Shown: piece by piece, positions 6,937 through 15,834 of the stretch
Layout of the letters: each line of letters starts with the position of its first letter
Numbering within the stretch: position 1 is the stretch's first letter
Source: Candidatus Sulfotelmatobacter sp.
Lineage (GTDB): Bacteria > Acidobacteriota > Terriglobia > Terriglobales > Acidobacteriaceae
Assembly (NCBI GenBank): GCA_030041475.1
Contig: JASHNU010000031.1
Location: forward strand, 1-64,000
Length of the DNA: 64,000 nucleotides
Reading direction: 5' to 3'
Position numbers and translations under genes: made by a program
The notes under the pieces: model-generated
Database searches by the model: none
The model's input: the letters and a program-made list of their open reading frames with translations, nothing else
Told to the model about the DNA's origin: nothing

Positions 6937-8166
6937 CTACTTGCCAGCCTTGCCTTTGTTCGTGCCAACTCCAGTGCAGAAATCCCATCCCGTGCCAGCG
7001 CCGTATCCCGCATAGGGACCACAGTAGCCGGACGTGATGTCGTTGTAGTCGGCCGTCACGTTGGCCTTGCTGTAGATCATCGTCAGTTCCGCATTGGACG
7101 AGGCAGAGAAGCTGCCGGCGAGGTTGATGATTCCGGCCAAAGACGGGGAGGCCACGCTGGTCCCACCCACGATGTACCATCCACCTGCGTCCGAGTCATA
7201 TACCCAAACGCCGGTAACGGGATTGGAGTCAAAGGACAGATCAGGAACCCCACGGTACCTCCCGACGACCGCAGAGATTCCGTTCTGGTAGCTGGGACGC
7301 GGTTCCAGCGCACTGAGACCGCCACCCGCCGAGTCCCATGGAGCTTCCGCAATGAAGTTGCCCGTGGACGGGTTACGGCGGACGGTTGTTCCTCCTGCCG
7401 AGACTACATTCGGGGAGGTCCCAGGCCAGATTGTGCCCGGAGAATCGCCCGCAGAGGCAAGAAACACGACGCCCGCCTCGACAAAGTTTGAGTCGTAGGT
7501 CGTCTCGCCGTAGAACTCGCTTCCTCCCCAACTGTTGGAGACTTCTCCGCCGCCGGCGGCATTGACCATCGCGCTGGCGACGTCTTCGGCAGTCATCAGG
7601 TCGGCAAAGCTGTTGGAAGCTGCTTCCACCAGGACGATCTGAGCGTCGGGAGCCATGGCATGAGCCCACTGCACGTCGAGTGATTCTTCCAGTTCCCATC
7701 CAATGTCGTATTCCGGCCTGGTTCCGCTGGCGAACACGACCTGAAAACTCGCAGGCGGTAAACCGAACTGTGCGGAGAATGCGGCAAGGTCGCTAGCCGC
7801 ATTGGGCGCGTCATAGGCATCGACAAGCGCGATCATTCTGCGTCCACCCGACGGGACCGCTGTCGCCTTGTTGGGATTGCAGCCTGTAACCTGGCTCACA
7901 AGCCCATATACGCACGCCAGCGAGGCTGGCGTCTCATAAGCGTAACCGGGATACGGCGGGCCCGCGGACTGGTGGTTCAGCAGAGGCTCGGCGGGAAGGA
8001 AAACCTGAATGTTTGTGTGAGCGAAATCTCCGATGTCGGTAGGTTTCTCGATGCTCGAAGCGGGCACCAGCACCTTGCCACTTGTCGGCCTGATCTGCGC
8101 CCATGCCGGAGCACCAACGACCAGCACCAGCGCAAAGGTCAAAACAAAGAGGGCTTTGATTTTCAT
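6937..8166 (-). CDS. Secreted S53 family (sedolisin/kumamolisin-like) peptidase
   Basis: A 409-aa serine-carboxyl peptidase. An N-terminal signal peptide (MKIKALFVLTFALVLVVGAPAWA) directs export. The Glu-Asp pair lies in ELEESLDVQWAH, the oxyanion-region motif is SNSWGGSE, and the nucleophile lies in GTSVASPS. The C-terminal part (YNDITSG...GWDFCTGVG) resembles the calcium-binding end of the family. I use the ATG at 8166 because the longer reading frame adds 14 residues before the signal peptide. The pro-domain is much shorter than in fungal or kumamolisin precursors. Expected role: degradation of extracellular protein at acidic pH, as is common in soil Acidobacteriota. Confidence 0.87.
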   Translation of the reverse strand: MKIKALFVLTFALVLVVGAPAWAQIRPTSGKVLVPASSIEKPTDIGDFAHTNIQVFLPAEPLLNHQSAGPPYPGYAYETPASLACVYGLVSQVTGCNPNKATAVPSGGRRMIALVDAYDAPNAASDLAAFSAQFGLPPASFQVVFASGTRPEYDIGWELEESLDVQWAHAMAPDAQIVLVEAASNSFADLMTAEDVASAMVNAAGGGEVSNSWGGSEFYGETTYDSNFVEAGVVFLASAGDSPGTIWPGTSPNVVSAGGTTVRRNPSTGNFIAEAPWDSAGGGLSALEPRPSYQNGISAVVGRYRGVPDLSFDSNPVTGVWVYDSDAGGWYIVGGTSVASPSLAGIINLAGSFSASSNAELTMIYSKANVTADYNDITSGYCGPYAGYGAGTGWDFCTGVGTNKGKAGK

Positions 8167-8258
8167 GATGGTCAGTCTGAAGGTGTGAGGGGAAAGGGAC
8201 AAGATCACGAGCGATGTTTGTGCCGGGTTACGTTCGCGGGAGATTTGTTAGAAATCGC

Positions 8259-9203
8259 TCATGCCAGCGATTCGAGCGTCTTCGCGAGTGAGGCTTCATC
8301 GCCGACATTCATGACCGTCTTCAATCGGTCGATCTGGCGCATGAGTCCCGAGAGAACTTTCCCCGGACCAACTTCGATGAACGTCTGCACGCCGCGGTCG
8401 ATCAGCAGATGAATGCACTGCTCCCATTTCACTGATCCCGTGACCTGGCGCACGAGCGTGTCGCGGGCGCGTGCTTCGTCGGTGACGAGCTCGGCGTCGA
8501 CATTGCAGGCAACGGGATAAGCGGGCTTCTGCAAAGCGAGCGCATTCAGATCCGTTTCCAGCTGGTCTTGCGCCGGTTTCATCAGCGAACAATGGAACGG
8601 GGCGCTGACGGGCAAGAGCTTGGCGCGCTTGGCCCCGCGCTCGTCGGCGAGTTTTGCGGCGCGCTCCACGGCGGCAGTGTTTCCCGATATCACGATCTGT
8701 TCGGGCGAGTTGATGTTCGCAGGGTCGCAAACTTCTCCGTGGCGCGCGTCATGGCAGACTGCTGTGACTTTCGCGAGATCCATGCCCAGGATCGCCGCCA
8801 TCGCTCCCACGCCCACGGGAACAGCTTCCTGCATGTATTTGCCGCGCTGGCGCACAGTGCGGACAGCATCGGCAAAACTGATTGTGCCCGCCGCGACATG
8901 CGCCGAATATTCGCCGAGGCTGTGTCCCGCGACGAATGCCGGTTTGGGTAGGCGGGTTTCCAAAACTCGCAGCGACGCGACGGAGGCCGTGAGAATCGCC
9001 GGCTGCGTGATCTCTGTCAGACGAAGCTGCTCTTCCGGTCCCTCGAAACACACTCGCGAAAGCTTGTAGCCGAGGGCCTCGTCGGCTTCTTCAAAGGTCT
9101 GCCGCGCGACCGGATATTTTTCAGCGAAATGCTTGCCCATTCCGACCACTTGCGAGCCCTGGCCAGGGAAGAGCAACGCGAGGGAGTGGTTAGTGTTCGA
9201 CAT
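8259..9203 (-). CDS. fabD: Malonyl-CoA:ACP transacylase
   Basis: A 314-aa cytosolic enzyme that loads malonyl groups on acyl carrier protein for fatty-acid elongation. FPGQGSQ is at about residues 13-19, the nucleophile is in GHSLGEYSA, an Arg follows in the RGKYMQEAVP region, and the catalytic His is in APFHCSLM. Length is normal. It is the last gene of yceD-rpmF-plsX-fabD, the usual bacterial order, here on the minus strand; fabH, acpP and fabG are not in the window. Confidence 0.95.
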   Translation of the reverse strand: MSNTNHSLALLFPGQGSQVVGMGKHFAEKYPVARQTFEEADEALGYKLSRVCFEGPEEQLRLTEITQPAILTASVASLRVLETRLPKPAFVAGHSLGEYSAHVAAGTISFADAVRTVRQRGKYMQEAVPVGVGAMAAILGMDLAKVTAVCHDARHGEVCDPANINSPEQIVISGNTAAVERAAKLADERGAKRAKLLPVSAPFHCSLMKPAQDQLETDLNALALQKPAYPVACNVDAELVTDEARARDTLVRQVTGSVKWEQCIHLLIDRGVQTFIEVGPGKVLSGLMRQIDRLKTVMNVGDEASLAKTLESLA

Positions 9204-9281
9204 GCGATGAGTCGAAATGCTTCGTCCGATTACTCACTACGAAGGGCGAGAAGCCCCTCGCTGCGGCTGGTTCTTTTTGCT

Positions 9282-10340
9282 TTAGCTCGGTTGCGCACCG
9301 ACCGTTTCAACGGCCGCATGAAGCACGGCCAGCCCGCGCTCGATGGAATCGTTGATTCCACGCTCGGAAAGCTCGGCCGCCACGCGCACAGCGTTTTTCA
9401 TGGCATTGCCGTTCGACGAACCGTGGGTGATGATGCACACTCCCTTGACGCCGAGCAGCGGAGCTCCGCCATATTCCGTGTGATCGAGGCGCTTCTTGAA
9501 GTCGGTGAAGGCGCTGCGCGAAAGCAAAGCCCCCACCTGCCGGGTGATCGTCGCCTTCAGCGATTCTCTCAGTGCGGTACGAACCAGGTTGGCAACGCCT
9601 TCAGAAATCTTCAGCGCGACGTTGCCCACAAAACCATCAGCCACGATAACGTCGACCTGGCCGTTGTACAGATCGCGGCCTTCCACGTTGCCCACGAAGT
9701 TCAACGGCAGGTGCTTGAGCAGGCGGAACGCCTCGCGGGTTAGATCATTGCCCTTGCTTTCTTCTTCGCCGATGGAGAGCAGGCCGACGCGCGGCCCCGG
9801 CGCGCCTGGTTTTTTGCTGAACATATTCGGGAACATGGCGCGGAAATAAATGTCGCCCATGATTGCGAACTGCTCGAGATTCTCCGCCGTGCAGTCCACG
9901 TTCGCGCCGACGTCGAGCAGCATCGCCGGATTTCCTGGCGCGGTTGGGAAAACTGCGGCCAGCGCCGGACGATCGACGCCGGGAACCGCGCCCAGCACAA
10001 TCTTGGCGGTCGCCATGGCCGCTCCGGTGTTGCCCGCGGTGACGAATCCGTTGGCCCGGCCTTCGCGCACCAGGCGCAGGCCGACGCGCATGGAGTTGTC
10101 GCGCTTGGCGCGAATGGCCTCCACCTTGTCTTCCATGGTGATGTATTCGCTGGCGTGGACGATCTCGATCGGCAAGCGCGCCGCCGAGGAATGGCGGTCG
10201 AGTTCGGCGCGAAGCAAATCTTCCGGGCCGACCAGCAACACGCGCACACCGTATTGGCGGGCCGCATGCAGAGCGCCCTCAATCTCAGGCTTGGGCGCAC
10301 GGTCAGAACCCATCGCATCCAGCGCGATCACGCTAGGCAT
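9282..10340 (-). CDS. plsX: Phosphate acyltransferase PlsX
   Basis: A 352-aa peripheral membrane enzyme making acyl-phosphate from acyl-ACP for the PlsY route to lysophosphatidate. It begins with [18 protein letters not shown] and shows the [10 protein letters not shown] and DVGANVDCT motifs typical of the family. It lies between rpmF and fabD, which fits shared control of phospholipid and ribosome output. Confidence 0.95.
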   Translation of the reverse strand: MPSVIALDAMGSDRAPKPEIEGALHAARQYGVRVLLVGPEDLLRAELDRHSSAARLPIEIVHASEYITMEDKVEAIRAKRDNSMRVGLRLVREGRANGFVTAGNTGAAMATAKIVLGAVPGVDRPALAAVFPTAPGNPAMLLDVGANVDCTAENLEQFAIMGDIYFRAMFPNMFSKKPGAPGPRVGLLSIGEEESKGNDLTREAFRLLKHLPLNFVGNVEGRDLYNGQVDVIVADGFVGNVALKISEGVANLVRTALRESLKATITRQVGALLSRSAFTDFKKRLDHTEYGGAPLLGVKGVCIITHGSSNGNAMKNAVRVAAELSERGINDSIERGLAVLHAAVETVGAQPS

Positions 10341-10353
10341 GGTGTGTCAGGAA

Positions 10354-10539
10354 CTAGCTGGCTTCCTCGACGTCGAGAACTTCGCGTCCCTTATAGTACC
10401 CGCATTTGGGGCACGCGCGGTGCGGCATTTTCTTCTCGTGGCAGTTGGGGCATTCAGAAAGTGAATGGCCCTTGAGCGCGTCGTGAGCGCGCCGGGTCGA
10501 GGTGCGTTTTTGGGAGTGACGACGTTTTGGATTCGGCAT
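10354..10539 (-). CDS. rpmF: 50S ribosomal protein L32
   Basis: A 61-aa protein with the MPNPKRRHSQKRTSTRRAHD N-terminus and a C-terminal zinc ribbon (CPNCHEKK...CPKCGYYKGR). All four zinc-binding cysteines are kept, so this is the C+ zinc-dependent form. It is encoded 13 bp before plsX in the same operon. Confidence 0.96.
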   Translation of the reverse strand: MPNPKRRHSQKRTSTRRAHDALKGHSLSECPNCHEKKMPHRACPKCGYYKGREVLDVEEAS

Positions 10540-10641
10540 GGTTAAGATTCCTCTCGCGCGGCGTTGCAGCCTGGCTGAAATTTGATCTTCTTGTGCACTC
10601 AGTGGCTTAGGTTGAATGCTAACTACTGAGCGCCAACGGCC

Positions 10642-11193
10642 TTAACGTTCCAGCCGCCCGCGGATGTCCTTCAGCGCTGCCCACCGTGGATCTTCCGCCG
10701 GAACCGCACAGGAGCAGGCCTCCTGGTTTAAATTTTTGCCGCACTGCGGGCACAGGCCCTTGCAGTCCTGCCGGCAGGTGATTTTAACGGGCAATGCGAG
10801 CAAAACCTGCTCGCGCAAAACATCTTCCAGCAGAATTCCTTCGCCCTGATAATAACCGATCTCGGCTTCGGCGTCGGTCACCGAAAGCTCATCACGACCA
10901 GCGTCCGCGCCCAGCGGACGATAGAGCAAATCGAACTCGCGCTCGACTTGCTGCGACACCGGCTCCAGGCAGCGCGCACAGGCAAGTTCCAGGCCGGTGG
11001 ACAAACGCCCGCGCAGGCGTATGTCCTTAATCACCTGATGCTTGCCGTGATGTTCCTCGACCACGTCGGCGCGCCCTGCCGTTTTCAGCGGCGTGCGCTG
11101 CCGAACCTCTTCGCCCAAGTCGATGGCATCGGGTGCGAACTCCTCCTGGAAGTCCAGGGGATGAAGTTCCAAGTCTTTGATGTCGAGGAACAT
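10642..11193 (-). CDS. yceD: YceD/DUF177 family protein
   Basis: A 183-aa protein of the DUF177 family, almost always encoded beside rpmF and implicated in 23S rRNA metabolism. It contains the core CARCLEPVSQQVEREFDLLYRP and a C-terminal cysteine cluster (CRQDCKGLCPQCGKNLN...CSC) likely to bind zinc. I use ATG 11193, which has GGAG 8 nt upstream, rather than 11226. It is the first gene of the operon and is driven by the promoter at 11288-11317. Confidence 0.88.
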   Translation of the reverse strand: MFLDIKDLELHPLDFQEEFAPDAIDLGEEVRQRTPLKTAGRADVVEEHHGKHQVIKDIRLRGRLSTGLELACARCLEPVSQQVEREFDLLYRPLGADAGRDELSVTDAEAEIGYYQGEGILLEDVLREQVLLALPVKITCRQDCKGLCPQCGKNLNQEACSCAVPAEDPRWAALKDIRGRLER

Positions 11194-11287
11194 TCCCGAC
11201 TCTCCGCGGCAACGTCGCCGGAACAACTTGAGCAGATCAGCCCGCGGAGCACGCCAAGGGGCGTAAGTACCGCAAGGAGCAAGACTT

Positions 11288-11317
11288 AGAATAAAGGCAG
11301 TGCGCCCGAGGTGTCAA
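11288..11317 (-). promoter_or_regulatory. Promoter of the yceD-rpmF-plsX-fabD operon
   Basis: On the minus strand a consensus -35 TTGACA (11312-11317) and a -10 TATTCT (11288-11293) are separated by 18 bp. The start would be near 11281, giving a leader of about 88 nt before yceD. It is divergent from the toxin-antitoxin pair. Confidence 0.75.
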
Positions 11318-11373
11318 GAAAACGGGTATTCCGTTCGCCTATGGATGTACTAGACTTTCCCTAGGGACACCCT

Positions 11374-11625
11374 ATGGCAACCCTTTACGTGGAGAATGTT
11401 CCCGACGATGTTTATAAGGCACTGCGCAAGCGGGCGCGCAAGAACGGCACATCGATGGCCGCGGAAGTGATCGCTTTGCTCAAGCAGTGGGTTCCCACAG
11501 GAGCCGAGTTGAAGCGACGGCGCGAATTCTACGACCGGCTGGCCGACCTTCGGAATACGCCGTCCCCGGGCCCCGGGCCGTTTCCCTCGACCGAGGAAAT
11601 GATCCGCGAGGACCGTGGACGTTGA
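11374..11625 (+). CDS. vapB: Ribbon-helix-helix antitoxin (VapB/FitA type)
   Basis: An 83-aa protein. The N-terminal half (MATLYVENVPDDVYKALRKR..NGTSMAAEVIALLKQ) is a ribbon-helix-helix DNA-binding domain; the flexible C-terminal half would wrap the toxin. The stop overlaps the start of the PIN gene by 4 nt, so the two are translationally coupled. Such antitoxins repress their own promoter; the sequence ACTAGACTTTCCCTAG just upstream (near 11350-11365) has paired CTAG half-sites and is a candidate operator. Confidence 0.85.
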   Translation: MATLYVENVPDDVYKALRKRARKNGTSMAAEVIALLKQWVPTGAELKRRREFYDRLADLRNTPSPGPGPFPSTEEMIREDRGR

Positions 11626-12053
11626 TCACGCTCGTGTTGGATGCCAGCGTCGCGGTCAAATGGGCTGTTCCTTCCAACCAAGAGCCGCTGACTGAGGAAG
11701 CTTTGAATCTTTTTCGGCGCCACTTGGCGGGCGAAATCTCGTTTCTAGTCCCCGATGTTTTCTGGGCCGAGATGGGCAATGTTCTGTGGAAGGGGATTCG
11801 CCTGCAGAGATGGCAGCGCGATAAAGCTGAGGCTGTTGCGGCAGATCTGATTACTCAGGACTTCCAGACCGTGCCCTCGAGAATCCTCTTGCCCGAAGCT
11901 TTGAAGATGGCGCCGACGTATAACCGGAACATTTACGATTGTCTATATGCGACGTTGGCGATGGAGTCGCGATCCGATCTCGTCACGGCTGACGAACGAC
12001 TAGCCAACGCACTGGCGGCGCGCTTCCCGGTGAAGTGGCTGGGCGCGATTTGA
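11622..12053 (+). CDS. vapC: PIN-domain ribonuclease toxin (VapC type)
   Basis: A 143-aa PIN-domain RNase. The acidic metal-binding residues are visible: Asp in LVLDAS, Glu in FWAEMGN, Asp in NIYDCLYATLA and Asp in LVTADERL. I use the TTG at 11622, overlapping the antitoxin stop as TTGA; the GTG at 11634 is possible. Known relatives cut tRNA or rRNA when the antitoxin is lost. The gene looks complete. It ends convergently with the molybdenum hydroxylase operon. Confidence 0.85.
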   Translation: MITLVLDASVAVKWAVPSNQEPLTEEALNLFRRHLAGEISFLVPDVFWAEMGNVLWKGIRLQRWQRDKAEAVAADLITQDFQTVPSRILLPEALKMAPTYNRNIYDCLYATLAMESRSDLVTADERLANALAARFPVKWLGAI

Positions 12054-12101
12054 CTGGGTTCTAGCGAGGCCGAGCGCATGCACAATGGCTTCGCGCAGGT
12101 C

Positions 12102-14234
12102 TCAGCTGAGAATCGGCAGCGCCCGGACTCTCTTCTTCGTGGCAGCGTAAATTGCGTTGCACAGAGCCGGAGCCAAGGGAGGGACCGAGGGTTCCCCGAT
12201 GCCGGTAGGCGCTTCCGTGCTCGGGACGGCGTAGACCTCGACCACTGGCGTTTCGTCCATGCGCAAAGGAGCGTAGTCGTCGAAGTTGCCTTGCACCACG
12301 CGTCCTTTCTCGATGGTAATCTTTGCCCGCAGCGCATTGGCCAGTGCGTAGACGATTCCGCCCTGAATCTGCTGCTCCAGAATGCTCGGGTTCACCACCT
12401 GCCCGCAATCAACGGCTGCAACCACACGGTGCACGCGAGGCTGGGCATTTTCTGTTGGCCCACCCTCCATCGAAATTTCGACCACTTCGGCCATATACGT
12501 GGCGAAGCAGCCGAAGCAGGCGATGCCGCGGAAGCGCCCCGCGGGGAGCGGCTTGTCCCAGCCTGCTTTTTCCGTCGCCAGCTGCAGCACGCCGCGCATG
12601 CGTGCGGTCTTCCAGGTGTTCGTGAAGTATTGCAGGTCTTGATCCTTTTCGAGCAGGTGTAGCCGGTACTTCAGCGGGTCTTTTGCCACGGCAACCGCGA
12701 GCTCGTCAATGAAACTTTCCAGGGCAAACGCCGCCTGAAGCGCATAGACCGAGCGCATCCAGCCGAGCGGAACCGGAATTTCCGCCATCACGTATTCGAT
12801 CGCGTAATTGGGAAGGCCGTAGACAGGGCCCGCTTCATCCGGCAGATCAGGGTCGACGTTGCCGGGTGTGGGCTGTCCCTTTTGTCCGCTGATCGACGGA
12901 GCGATCAGACGATGCGTCAGCGCAATGGGAAATCCGGAGCCGTCCAGCGTTGCCGAGAGCTGATGCAGGCTCGCGGGACGGTAGGTCGAAAAGCGCATGT
13001 CATCTTCGCGCGTCCAGATGACCTTCACGGGAGCGTTGATCACTTTCGACACCAGCGCAGCTTCGACGGCGTAGTCGTGCTCCAATCGGCGGCCGAACCC
13101 TCCCCCCATGAGCGTGACATTCACCTTCACCTGATCGGGATCGAGGCTCACGGCTTGCGCCACCGAGTCACGGCAATCCTGGGGGACCTGCGTCGGCGCC
13201 CAGAGTTCGCATCTTGTGCCCGAAAAATTCGCTGTGCAGTTTCCTGGCTCCATAGGCGCGTGGGCCATGAACGGCAACGAATATTCAGCGGAGATTTTTC
13301 GCCCCGAAACTTTGGCCGGGTCACCGACCGAATAAATGCTTGCTGCTTTTTTTGACGCCGCCTGCTTCAACGCGGCCGTGACCGACGCGGTATTCAGATC
13401 CTTGTTCTGGCCATCGTCCCAGGCGATGTTGAGAACGCGGCGGCCTTCCATGGCGCCCCACACACTGTCCGCGACAACAGCGACGGCAGAATCGCCGATC
13501 TTGCCGACATAACTTACGCCGGAAATCTTCTTCGATTCCTTGTCGTCAAAGCCCGAAACTTTTCCGCCGATCGTGGGGCAGCGCGCGAGCACTGCGAAGT
13601 TCATTCCGGGCAGGGCGAAATCAATGCCGAAGACTGCTTCGCCTTTCACTTTGGCCGGCGAGTCGAGGCGCGCCACGCGTTGTCCGACAATCTTGTAGTC
13701 CTTGCTCTGCTTCAGCGGCACATCCGCGGGAATGGGAAGCAAAGCAGCCCTGCCGGCCAATTCGCCGTAGCCCAAACTGCGGCCGGATGCACTGTGTTTG
13801 ATACGCCCGCTCTCTGCCACGCACGACGAGCGCGGCACCCCCCAGGCCACGGCCGCGGCTGAAATCAGCATCTCTCGCGCTGTCGCTCCCGCCTTGCGCA
13901 TAGGGTCCCACGTCGTGCGAATGCTGGCACTACCCCCGGTAGTCTGATCGCCAAACAGCGTGCTCGCGCCGGCCTGCTCAATCTCGATTTGCTTCCAGTC
14001 GGCCTCAAGTTCCTCGGCCAGGATCATCGGCAAAGCCGTCCGCACTCCTTGGCCCATCTCCGACCGCGCCACAACGATTGTGACTTTGTTATCGGGCGCG
14101 ATCCGCAGATAGGCATTGGGCGAGAATGACTCCTGCTTCGATTCGCCGCCGTGCGGCAAGTAGAAGCCGATGATGAGGCCCGCGCCGGCGGCGACTCCGG
14201 CGGCGACAAATTCGCGACGCGAGAGTGGGCTCAT
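12102..14234 (-). CDS. Molybdenum hydroxylase large subunit (isoquinoline 1-oxidoreductase beta-like)
   Basis: A 710-aa subunit of the xanthine dehydrogenase superfamily. A twin-arginine signal ([20 protein letters not shown]) indicates export to the periplasm after cofactor insertion. Molybdopterin-cytosine-dinucleotide-binding segments are spread over the protein (for example [65 protein letters not shown]). It pairs with the [2Fe-2S] subunit encoded upstream with a 4-nt overlap (ATGA). No maturation genes are nearby. The substrate (aldehyde or N-heterocycle) cannot be told from sequence. Confidence 0.9.
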   Translation of the reverse strand: MSPLSRREFVAAGVAAGAGLIIGFYLPHGGESKQESFSPNAYLRIAPDNKVTIVVARSEMGQGVRTALPMILAEELEADWKQIEIEQAGASTLFGDQTTGGSASIRTTWDPMRKAGATAREMLISAAAVAWGVPRSSCVAESGRIKHSASGRSLGYGELAGRAALLPIPADVPLKQSKDYKIVGQRVARLDSPAKVKGEAVFGIDFALPGMNFAVLARCPTIGGKVSGFDDKESKKISGVSYVGKIGDSAVAVVADSVWGAMEGRRVLNIAWDDGQNKDLNTASVTAALKQAASKKAASIYSVGDPAKVSGRKISAEYSLPFMAHAPMEPGNCTANFSGTRCELWAPTQVPQDCRDSVAQAVSLDPDQVKVNVTLMGGGFGRRLEHDYAVEAALVSKVINAPVKVIWTREDDMRFSTYRPASLHQLSATLDGSGFPIALTHRLIAPSISGQKGQPTPGNVDPDLPDEAGPVYGLPNYAIEYVMAEIPVPLGWMRSVYALQAAFALESFIDELAVAVAKDPLKYRLHLLEKDQDLQYFTNTWKTARMRGVLQLATEKAGWDKPLPAGRFRGIACFGCFATYMAEVVEISMEGGPTENAQPRVHRVVAAVDCGQVVNPSILEQQIQGGIVYALANALRAKITIEKGRVVQGNFDDYAPLRMDETPVVEVYAVPSTEAPTGIGEPSVPPLAPALCNAIYAATKKRVRALPILS

Positions 14235-14695
14235 CGTGCACCTCCGCCGGCTGCACGATGGATCGCTTTGCGAATTCGTTCATACGTTCCGCAGCGGCAC
14301 AGGTTGCCGTTCATCGCCTGCGTGATCTGATCGTCGGTGGGATTGGGCGTCTTCGATAGCAAAGCTGCAGCGGTCATGATCTGGCCCGTCTGGCAATAGC
14401 CGCATTGCGGAACTTCTTCGGCGATCCAGGCCTGCTGCAACACGTGCAGCCCGTTCGCGCTCAGCCCTTCAATCGTGGTCACGCTCTTGCCCGCGACTTG
14501 CGAAACAGGGGTTGAGCAGGAGCGGATGGCGCTGCCATCCACGTGGACGGTGCAGGCGCCGCACAAACCGGCCCCGCAGCCAAATTTTGTTCCCGTGAGT
14601 GCGAGCGTATCCCGCAAAACCCAGAGCAGCGGTGTCTCCGGCGAGACGCTCACCCTTTTCTCGTTTCCATTGACACGGAGTGTGGTGTCGGCCAT
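14231..14695 (-). CDS. [2Fe-2S] subunit of the molybdenum hydroxylase (IorA-like)
   Basis: A 154-aa electron-transfer subunit. The N-terminal plant-type ferredoxin cluster uses [15 protein letters not shown] and a further Cys in AIRSC; the second cluster domain has [10 protein letters not shown] and [11 protein letters not shown]. It has no Tat signal and would be carried to the periplasm with the Tat-tagged large subunit. Two-subunit enzymes of this kind pass electrons to a membrane cytochrome, which is not encoded here. Confidence 0.92.
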   Translation of the reverse strand: MADTTLRVNGNEKRVSVSPETPLLWVLRDTLALTGTKFGCGAGLCGACTVHVDGSAIRSCSTPVSQVAGKSVTTIEGLSANGLHVLQQAWIAEEVPQCGYCQTGQIMTAAALLSKTPNPTDDQITQAMNGNLCRCGTYERIRKAIHRAAGGGAR

Positions 14696-14846
14696 GGGGC
14701 AGTTCGTACTTGTGAATGAATGCTGCTGAACTGAACAACATGGTACTCAAGTAGCGGAAAAAGTGAAATGCCAGGGTTGCCAAACAGGGAGTGCCACGAA
14801 CGATCTGAAAGCCAGCGGCTGGTCGCCAGCCGTACGCAGTCTGAAC

Positions 14847-15572
14847 TTACTTCAGCTCTGCCAGTTTTTGTGTCGCCAGCTGCCCAGCCTCGTTGCCGGG
14901 GTTGTCCCGTTTGATCTGTTCGTAGATACGTTTCGCGTCGAGAGGCTGGTTGGAGTTCTGGTAAAGATCGGCCAGTTGCAACTGCGCCGCCACCTTGCTG
15001 ACCGAATTCGTGGGCTTGGTGATCAACTCTTGGTACAGAGCAACCGCTTCCTTGGTGCGATTAGTCTGGCCATAGAGCGAGGCCAGAGCGAATTTGGCGA
15101 CGGCGGCGATGTCGCGGTTGCCTGAGGAAGCCACGTCTTTGAAGTTCCGCTCCGCCGCGGCGCTATCGGATAGATCGGCTTCGGTCACGCCCAGAAAATA
15201 ATGCGCCATGTCGGAGGAGCGAGTGTGCGGGTACTTGTCCACAATCGCCTGAAACTGCTTGCGGGCAGCCTCGTTGCGTTCCTTCGCTGACGTAAACGTC
15301 GGGAAGTCGGGTTGAGCCGGCGTGCCGGCGGGACGTAATGGCGTATCCATGGTGCGAACCGCCTGATTGAGCTCCAGGCTGGCTTTCTCATCCTGTGTGG
15401 TGAGGTAATACCATCCGCCGATACCGCCGGCGAGCGCAATCGCGACCACGATGGTCGAAATGATCAGGGTGGAGCGGTGTTCCACCGTCCAGTGAGCCGT
15501 TTTCTCCGCGGCTTCGATGGTGACACGGCTGAACCGATCCTGTTTCAGTTGATGGCGGGTTTCTGCGCGCAC
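14847..15572 (-). CDS. Membrane-anchored TPR protein (YfgM-like)
   Basis: A 241-aa protein. A cytoplasmic N-terminus of about 33 residues precedes one transmembrane helix (about residues 34-56), and the periplasmic part has several tetratricopeptide-like helices (from about residue 100 to the end). It resembles YfgM, an ancillary Sec/BamB-associated protein of the inner membrane, but no bamB or der gene is adjacent. A 7-bp hairpin (14816-14832) lies 15 nt after the stop on the minus strand and may be a weak terminator. Confidence 0.75.
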   Translation of the reverse strand: MRAETRHQLKQDRFSRVTIEAAEKTAHWTVEHRSTLIISTIVVAIALAGGIGGWYYLTTQDEKASLELNQAVRTMDTPLRPAGTPAQPDFPTFTSAKERNEAARKQFQAIVDKYPHTRSSDMAHYFLGVTEADLSDSAAAERNFKDVASSGNRDIAAVAKFALASLYGQTNRTKEAVALYQELITKPTNSVSKVAAQLQLADLYQNSNQPLDAKRIYEQIKRDNPGNEAGQLATQKLAELK

Positions 15573-15652
15573 GGACTTCCCTTCTGATAATCGCGGTGGA
15601 TGGACAAACTAAAAGTTTAACAGGGGCAAAACAGAGCGTCAAAATGCGGTCT

Positions 15653-15717
15653 TGTCATCCTGAGCAAGCGTTCTCTGCGCGGCGAAGAGCCTGCCCCGAG
15701 TGCAATCGAAGGGATCT
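15653..15717 (+). repeat. Dispersed 'TGTCATCCTGAGC..GGATCT' repeat
   Basis: The unit begins TGTCATCCTGAGC and ends CGAAGGGATCT with a variable centre. Relatives are at 6277, 43847 and 46498 in this window, always intergenic. It lies in the 262-bp gap between the TPR and TonB-receptor genes; nothing else was recognised in that gap. Confidence 0.65.
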
Positions 15718-15834
15718 GGGCGAACCGCGCGCGCGGCGCGTTTCCTGCGCCGCATCATTCGCGCGTCAGGTTCGCTTCCTTGGCACTGCACCGATAGGAT
15801 GTCCTCCGGCATCACGATCGGATTCGGACGCCTC

